The notes under the pieces were generated by a model. The model saw nothing but the letters and a program-made list of their open reading frames with translations, did not search any database and was not told where the DNA came from. A stretch of DNA of 64,000 nucleotides from Coleofasciculaceae cyanobacterium (GTDB lineage Bacteria > Cyanobacteriota > Cyanobacteriia > Cyanobacteriales > Xenococcaceae). Positions 58,871-64,000 of the stretch are shown piece by piece. Made by a program: the position numbers and the translations under genes. The stretch covers positions 124,001 through 188,000 of the forward strand of contig DATNPK010000076.1 of NCBI GenBank assembly GCA_036703275.1, read 5' to 3'. Each line of letters starts with the position of its first letter. Position 1 is the stretch's first letter.

Positions 58871-59368
58871 TTATCTTGTTTCTAATTCCTGCAACATCTT
58901 CAATAAGGAAGCTTCATCTAATTCTTCCAGGCTCATAGTTATGACTCTTATTGCATCCACATAGCTTAAATAAATTTCATATTTTTGTTTTTTATCGACA
59001 GGAATTTTGTCAAATACAACACCTTTTCCCCAACGCTGAATCGTATTGGGCTTAATTTTTAAAATTTTGGCAATTAAGCGAATACATTTCTCTCGATAAC
59101 CATGTTCTGACTCCATGGCTAAAATCTGTCCTTCCGTAAAACGAGGTCTGCCGTTTGCATTTATGGCAGATAAACCAAACCAACGACGGCAAAATAGTCT
59201 AGGATGTATACCTTCGGTATAATTAAAACTGTTATTTAAAATTTGGGCGGTTAAATTATCCAACCGATTATTTTTGTCTTTAGTATGAGAACCAAATTTG
59301 TTTTTAGCTGAAGCAATACTGTTATCGCGATCAAATCTAGTTACTGGGATACCTTTTTTGTAGAACAT
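58871..59368 (-). CDS. Unknown protein with possible HTH
   Basis: 165 residues, basic first half and acidic end. ENGQxLAMESEHGYREKC-like segment EGQILAMESEHGYREKC and LKIKPNTIQRWGKG suggest a helix-turn-helix: the latter reads like a homeodomain-type recognition helix followed by Trp. No membrane segment. Lies upstream of the RTX gene on the same strand (211 bp gap), so it might regulate the RTX/haloperoxidase pair; this is inference. Family not recognised. Confidence 0.65.
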   Translation of the reverse strand: MFYKKGIPVTRFDRDNSIASAKNKFGSHTKDKNNRLDNLTAQILNNSFNYTEGIHPRLFCRRWFGLSAINANGRPRFTEGQILAMESEHGYREKCIRLIAKILKIKPNTIQRWGKGVVFDKIPVDKKQKYEIYLSYVDAIRVITMSLEELDEASLLKMLQELETR

Positions 59369-59862
59369 TTTCTAAAATCTTCAGATAGTAAATGCAGCAA
59401 ATATCTAGAAACAGCAATTCGACAGAATGACACTGCTAAACACTTTTTCGGATCTGTTTTTTTTAAACTGGACGTATAAGTTCAAAAGTGACTACAATCA
59501 TCAAAAAAATCAGTTTGTAATAAAAACTATTATTTTTGACTCTTTTGTCGATCGCTTAAAACTTTTAAATGTAAAAATTCTGGCAAGATGGCTATTCAAA
59601 GGTTTTAAACATTGCCAATTATCGACTCATACGTGCAATACGTTGTGTTGTGTCCATTTACTGTGAAATTGTCAATTTGTCTAAAAGCAGTGAATGAACT
59701 TAAGTCAATCACCACCTGCCACCAAATAACTAATTAAATACAACTATGTATAAACCGCTTATTTTATGCGATTAAATTGAGCGATCATTATTTTTGCGGT
59801 CAGGTCGCTCGATAATTGAGGCGAATTTGCTTCTAAACTTAACGTTGAGGAAAAAATAACGA
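59369..59862. other. 490-bp AT-rich intergenic region
   Basis: Several homopolymer runs and a palindromic-looking stretch around GAGCGATCATTATTTTTG. A 79-codon frame in it has biased low-complexity content and no family signature. Nothing supported. Confidence 0.5.
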
Positions 59863-59985
59863 ATGAAGCAATTCAATAGTCGAAAAATTTTAATTGCAGG
59901 TAGTAGCGAAAGAGTCGGATTTACCATGGCAAAGGCATTTGCGCGGAGCGGTGTATATGTATGGCTTATCTATGGCAGGAATTGA
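59863..59985 (+). pseudogene. 5' fragment of a short-chain dehydrogenase
   Basis: An ATG with GAGG about 11 bp upstream encodes 40 residues: SRKILIAGSSERVGFTMAKA and FARSGVYVW, the beta-alpha-beta NAD(P)-binding start of an SDR (usual length ~250). The frame runs into the queC remnant and stops. The junction near 59960 marks a recombination point. Confidence 0.6.
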
Positions 59986-60190
59986 AGATCGTACACCTCA
60001 GTTAATTGCGCCTTTAGTCAAAGATTCTAAAGCAGATATTATATTGTTCCTTGTGCCTTGGAATTAAACGTCCCTATTGTCGATGCTCGATCTGGCAATT
60101 TGGGGCAAAATCTTCCTTTTGCTGGGTGATTTCGCTCGGATACGCGATCGCGTCTTAATGGTAGACGAGAAGATTTGACAAGCAATGCGA
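59965..60190 (+). pseudogene. Degraded 3' half of a second queC
   Basis: Nucleotides from 59965 align with 52957-53178 of the intact queC. Translated pieces are [23 protein letters not shown]; then after a frameshift ALELNVPIVDA; then DTRSRLNGRREDLTSNA, against [26 protein letters not shown] and [11 protein letters not shown]. The DNA strings GGATACGCGATCGCG and AAGATTTGACAAG are shared. The Cys motif region is scrambled and carries a stop. Joined directly to the SDR fragment. Confidence 0.78.
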
Positions 60191-60295
60191 TTTTTTCTTT
60201 TAATACTAGAAATTTTTAAAACCAAATACTTTTTTAAAGTAGAATCATCATTCACTTCTACAATGATGTAGAAACTGATATCCCGTTGCTTGGTT

Positions 60296-62419
60296 ATGTC
60301 AACTTTTGCCTCTTTAGAGTCAGCTTTAAAACATTTCTTTGGCTACGACACTTTTCGTCCTGGACAAAAGAAAATTATTGAAGCAGCATTACAGAATAAA
60401 GATTTACTGACGATCATGCCTACTGGAGGCGGGAAATCTCTTTGTTTTCAATTACCAGCTTTACTCAGAAAAGGGATAACTATTGTTGTCTCGCCGTTAA
60501 TTGCCCTGATGCAGGATCAGGTTGATGCTTTGCAGGACAATGGTATTGATGCAACCTATCTCAACAGTACTCTGGAATACGACGAAAGGCGATCGCGCCA
60601 GATAGCTATTCTAAAGAATCAAATTAAGCTACTCTATGTTGCCCCTGAAAGACTTTTAAATCAAAGATTTGCTTTATTTCTGGAGCGAATACAAAACGAT
60701 GTCGGCATAAGCGCGATCGCCATTGATGAGGCGCACTGTGTCTCGGAATGGGGGCATGACTTTCGACCTGAGTATAGTAAATTAAAATTAATTCGCCAAC
60801 GTTATCCGCAGATTCCCCTCCAGGCACTTACCGCCACTGCTACTAAAAGAGTACGACAAGATATAATCCAACAGCTAGACTTGCGATCGCCCGATGTTCA
60901 CGTTGCTAGCTTTGATCGCAGTAATATTCATTACGAAATACAGCCTAAAGACCGTAATATATACCGTAAAATGCTTCGAGCGCTCCGTAACGAATCGGGT
61001 GCAGGGATAGTTTATTGTCTGAGTCGTAACCGTGTTGAAGAAGTTGCCACCAGATTAAAGCATGATGGTATTGATGCGCTACCGTATCATGCAGGATTAT
61101 CAGATCGAGAGCGTAGTAGCAATCAAACTAGTTTTCTCCGAGATGATATTCAGGTAATTGTTGCCACCGTTGCCTTTGGAATGGGAATAAATAAACCCGA
61201 TGTGCGCTTTGTCTTTCATTACGATTTGCCCCGTAGTTTAGAAAGTTTCTATCAAGAATCAGGTAGGGCGGGTAGAGATGGTGAACCTTCGAAGTCAATT
61301 TTATTTTTTAGTCTGAGCGATCGCCAAAAAATTGAATTTCTAATCGATAAAAAGCCAGATCGTACCGAACAAAAGATTGCCATGCAACAGTTAAAGCAGG
61401 TAATTGACTATGCCGAAGGGCATGATTGTCGTCGCCAAATTATCCTGCGCTATTTCGGCGAGAAATACCAAGGCAACTGCGGCAAATGTGATAACTGTCT
61501 CAATCCCAAACCAATTGAAGACTGGACGGAAGAAGCGCAAAAGTTTCTTTCCTGTGTTGCTCGTTGTCAAGAAAAATTTGGCACTAATCATATTGTCGAT
61601 GTTCTCATTGGTTCTCGCAAACAAAAGATTCATCAATACGGACATCATCTTTTGTCTACTTACGGTATTGGCAAAGGAAGAACTGCTGAGGAGTGGCGGA
61701 TGCTAGGGCGAAGTTTGGTGCATCAAGGCTTGGTAGGACAAACAACTGATGGCTATCCTATACTTAAACTTAATAAACGCAGTTGGGAAATTTTCCGCGG
61801 TCATCTAGCGGTGAAGATTGCGGTAGATAAGTATCAGAGCCAAACCACAGTAGCATATAATCCGCGTCAGGCAGAAGCAGAATTACTCTTTGAAAAACTA
61901 CGTCAGCTGCGTAAGCAAATTGCCGATCGCAACTCTCTTGCCCCCTACATGATTTTCGCTGATTCTAGCCTGAAGTTGATGGCACAGGTACGCCCCAAGA
62001 ATATTAATGATTTTGCCGATCTATCGGGAGTCAATGAATATAAAGCACAACAGTACGGCGATCGCTTTATTTCGGCAATTTTGGAATTCAACGAACAGCA
62101 CAAGTTACCCCTTAGTGTTCCCTCTAAAAGTCAGATGGCTACCCTACAGCTTCATCAACAGGGCTTAAGCGTCGTCGAAATAGCCCAAAACCGAGGTTTT
62201 GCTGTCGGCACAATCAATAGCCATTTAAGTGAACTAATTGAAATGAATCAGCCAGTTGCGCTTAATCAACTGGTTACAGCCGATAAACAGCAGGCAATTA
62301 TCGAGGTAATTAAACAGGTAGGAGATATGACTCTCAAAACGATTAAAGATAGTTTGGGAGAAGAATATAGCTATGAAGAAATTAGGTTAGTTCGTGGCTG
62401 GTGGCGCAGTAATAACTGA
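60296..62419 (+). CDS. recQ: RecQ DNA helicase
   Basis: 707 residues from the ATG at 60296. Superfamily 2 motifs: FRPGQKKII (motif 0), TGGGKSLCFQLPAL (I), IDEAHCVSEWGHDF (II, DEAH), SATATxxV-like TATATKRV (III), FGMGINKPDVRFV (V) and QESGRAGRDGEPS (VI). A RecQ zinc-binding Cys4 domain follows (CGKCDNCLNP), then winged helix and HRDC-like C-terminus. ATP-dependent 3'-5' unwinding in recombination and repair. Confidence 0.96.
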   Translation: MSTFASLESALKHFFGYDTFRPGQKKIIEAALQNKDLLTIMPTGGGKSLCFQLPALLRKGITIVVSPLIALMQDQVDALQDNGIDATYLNSTLEYDERRSRQIAILKNQIKLLYVAPERLLNQRFALFLERIQNDVGISAIAIDEAHCVSEWGHDFRPEYSKLKLIRQRYPQIPLQALTATATKRVRQDIIQQLDLRSPDVHVASFDRSNIHYEIQPKDRNIYRKMLRALRNESGAGIVYCLSRNRVEEVATRLKHDGIDALPYHAGLSDRERSSNQTSFLRDDIQVIVATVAFGMGINKPDVRFVFHYDLPRSLESFYQESGRAGRDGEPSKSILFFSLSDRQKIEFLIDKKPDRTEQKIAMQQLKQVIDYAEGHDCRRQIILRYFGEKYQGNCGKCDNCLNPKPIEDWTEEAQKFLSCVARCQEKFGTNHIVDVLIGSRKQKIHQYGHHLLSTYGIGKGRTAEEWRMLGRSLVHQGLVGQTTDGYPILKLNKRSWEIFRGHLAVKIAVDKYQSQTTVAYNPRQAEAELLFEKLRQLRKQIADRNSLAPYMIFADSSLKLMAQVRPKNINDFADLSGVNEYKAQQYGDRFISAILEFNEQHKLPLSVPSKSQMATLQLHQQGLSVVEIAQNRGFAVGTINSHLSELIEMNQPVALNQLVTADKQQAIIEVIKQVGDMTLKTIKDSLGEEYSYEEIRLVRGWWRSNN

Positions 62420-62458
62420 GACTAATGAAAATTGGGATTAGTATAAGAGCCACCTCAT

Positions 62459-62488
62459 AAAAAAACGCTCAGATTTCCTCTGAACGTT
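62459..62488 (-). terminator. Minus-strand intrinsic terminator downstream of the atpG fragment
   Basis: On the minus strand AACGTTCAGA, GGAAA, TCTGAGCGTT and a run of T form a 10-bp stem with one mismatch and a U tract. It lies 89 bp after the atpG stop and appears to be the gene's original terminator, carried along. On the plus strand it may also end recQ. Confidence 0.65.
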
Positions 62489-62576
62489 GCCTAAAATATA
62501 TGATGTATAATTTCGCTTAGAGCTTAGAGCTAAAAACTAGCTAATTTGAACGAAGCTAATTCACATCAAAGGGATA

Positions 62577-62738
<162 letters not shown>

Positions 62739-62811
62739 TTAAGATAGATTAAGTTGGCAATTTCAATTGTTAAAATTATCTGTAAATAACATCCCACTGG
62801 AGCAAGTGACC

Positions 62812-63531
62812 ATGATTGGTGAAAATAGACAACCAAATATTCAGTACGATCAAAATTATCAAACCGTCAATCCCGAAACATCTTATACTCGTTCGGCAGG
62901 TACAACTAACGCTTCGAGAACAACTCCTACAGAACAAAAATACGCGACGAATAGTACTCCTATGTCTGTAAATGGAAATAAAACTACAGACAAAAATCTT
63001 AATCCCCTTTTAGCAGGGGCGTTAATGGGAGGATTAATCGGTGTTAGCTTGGGTGCATTAAATGGTCTTTTAAATGGCAAAAAAACCTCTGAAGCTTTCA
63101 AGCAAACTTCTAAAGGTGTCAGTTCTGGTTTTAAAAATGTAGGGGAAGGTTTAAATTCTACTGCTAAAGGTTTGGGAGAGGTAGTTACCAGTATAGGTAA
63201 AGGTGTCAGTCATACAGTTGTGGGTGGCGCACAAGAAGCGATCAAAGGGGTTGGTGAAGTAACTCAACAAGCAGCAAATTCTGTTCAAGATACTGCCGAA
63301 AATATTAATCAAGCTGTAGCCGATACCGCCAATAACGTTAAAAATACAACTGAATCAGCCACATCATCTTTGGCGACTGAAATAGATTCTACTAGCGATA
63401 TCGTACAGTACGATCGACCAGCTACCAATTCAAGTGTTGAGGAATTAAACGATTATAATGCTGCTAGCACAGATCTACTTAATAAAGAAAAGTCTTTAGC
63501 AGAAGACGACATTATGGGTTCCAATTATTAA
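62812..63531 (+). CDS. Glycine-zipper protein with LEA-like amphipathic repeats
   Basis: 239 residues from the ATG at 62812 (a TTG at 62767 is upstream). A polar disordered start, a glycine-zipper hydrophobic segment (LLAGALMGGLIGVSLGALNG), then Lys/Thr/Val amphipathic 11-mer-like repeats (GVSSGFKNVGEGLNS, AANSVQDTAENIN) reminiscent of LEA or apolipoprotein-like proteins. It may bind membranes or be a desiccation protectant. A shorter relative follows on the same strand and runs off the window. Confidence 0.7.
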   Translation: MIGENRQPNIQYDQNYQTVNPETSYTRSAGTTNASRTTPTEQKYATNSTPMSVNGNKTTDKNLNPLLAGALMGGLIGVSLGALNGLLNGKKTSEAFKQTSKGVSSGFKNVGEGLNSTAKGLGEVVTSIGKGVSHTVVGGAQEAIKGVGEVTQQAANSVQDTAENINQAVADTANNVKNTTESATSSLATEIDSTSDIVQYDRPATNSSVEELNDYNAASTDLLNKEKSLAEDDIMGSNY

Positions 63532-63631
63532 AAGCAAAAAGTTTGTCAGCAAATTAGGTTTCTCAATGGAATTTTCGACCATACAAAATAAAAACCGTAA
63601 CGTTGCATAGGCAAGCTCGACAATAAGCATA

Positions 63632-63686
63632 AAAAGGTAGCCATAAAATTACAAGTAAAAACTCGTTAAAGTTATTGGCTACTTTT
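63632..63686 (+). terminator. Hairpin between the two glycine-zipper genes
   Basis: GTAGCCA (63637-63643) and TGGCTAC (63676-63682) pair, with A-rich and T-rich flanks adding weaker pairs and CGTTT following. Loop is long (32 nt), so it is weak. Confidence 0.35.
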
Positions 63687-63717
63687 CGTTTCAATAAATC
63701 AACAATTGAGAAAAAAA

Positions 63718-64000
63718 ATGACTAATAGCAATCAAATTTCAATTGATCGAATCGAAAATAGTAGCTTTACAGAAGAGTCTGATCGCGTGCCATCAAATAC
63801 CGATACAACAACGAAAACTCCCAAGAGCGAAATAGTAAGACTGTTAACTGGAATGCTAATCGGTGCTACTTTAGGTGGAGTTGCAAGCATTTTATCTAGC
63901 AAAAGTGCAATTTCTCGAATCAATCAAAACATTCAAAAAGCAGGAAGCGTAGTAGACAAGACAGCTACAAACATCAACAATACTGTCAAAGACGTAGGGG
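63718..64000 (+). CDS. Second glycine-zipper protein, 3'-truncated by window edge
   Basis: An ATG frame of 94 codons open to the window end. After a polar start it has EIVRLLTGMLIGATLGGVAS (glycine zipper) and KAGSVVDKTATNINNTVKD, the same architecture as the upstream gene. Tandem paralogues of unknown function; the end is not visible. Confidence 0.65.
   Translation, partial: MTNSNQISIDRIENSSFTEESDRVPSNTDTTTKTPKSEIVRLLTGMLIGATLGGVASILSSKSAISRINQNIQKAGSVVDKTATNINNTVKDVG

Noticed and set aside
59427-59666. 79-codon frame in the gap before the SDR fragment
   Set aside because: Low-complexity composition, no ribosome site and no family pattern.

Overview
The window is cyanobacterial chromosome. 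It carries photosystem genes (psaF, psaJ, psb28), a ChlH/BchH-type chelatase, the carotenoid isomerase crtH and several cyanobacteria-restricted families, and the octamer GCGATCGC (HIP1) is scattered throughout. The AT-rich intergenic DNA, large genome-style content (P450, haloperoxidase, RTX protein, DICT kinase) and many decayed genes would fit a Pleurocapsa/Stanieria-like or related large-genome cyanobacterium, but genus is a guess. No tRNA, rRNA, CRISPR array or intact insertion sequence was recognised.

Layout. 1-2.4 kb: 3' part of ureC, then a strip of broken genes (a PII-like sbtB with one stop, a second ureC tail, a frameshifted DUF4177-like gene). 2.4-7 kb (minus): a cNMP/AAA+/4Fe-4S membrane fusion protein, ychF and an OmpR-type response regulator. 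7.4-10.7 kb (plus): Orn/Lys/Arg decarboxylase-like protein, cbiT, cdsA. 10.7-14 kb: psaFJ (minus) divergent from tsaD, then a Vat-type acetyltransferase and a Mo-nitrogenase C-terminal-domain protein. 14.3-18.6 kb: devB-devC without devA, a lone dppB-type permease and small conserved proteins. 18.9-27 kb: purC, bamA, lpxC, fabZ, lpxA (lipid A and outer membrane assembly, lpxB absent) and ftsH. 27-33 kb: orphan C5 DNA methyltransferase, psb28, moaB/mogA, DUF1361 protein, gluconokinase, crtH. 33-42 kb: two convergent histidine-kinase-like proteins, an HDAC-family hydrolase, a glycosyltransferase, an exported FAD oxidoreductase, a P450. 42-44 kb: another strip of broken genes (two amidase tails around a TPR gene, and a GNAT gene with two stops). 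44-54.9 kb: bchH-like chelatase, TolB-like lipoprotein, EPS sugar transferase, mnmE, queC and a second Fe-S membrane protein. 55-59.4 kb: vanadium haloperoxidase, RTX protein and a small unknown. 59.8-64 kb: SDR and queC fragments, recQ, an atpG tail with its terminator, and tandem glycine-zipper/coiled proteins running off the end.

Two themes stand out. First, the neighbouring kinase-like proteins at 33.2-36.2 kb have complementary losses: one keeps the phospho-acceptor His but has lost the ATP-binding boxes, the other keeps those boxes but has Gln in place of His. Second, intergenic DNA holds an unusual number of gene remnants, most of them 3' ends of housekeeping or metabolic genes (ureC, queC, atpG, amidase twice, haloperoxidase), as if gene tails had been repeatedly left behind by recombination. 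The AAA+/Fe-S fusion is a third candidate for new biology, because its Walker motifs and GAFTGA loop are degenerate and cyanobacteria have no sigma-54.
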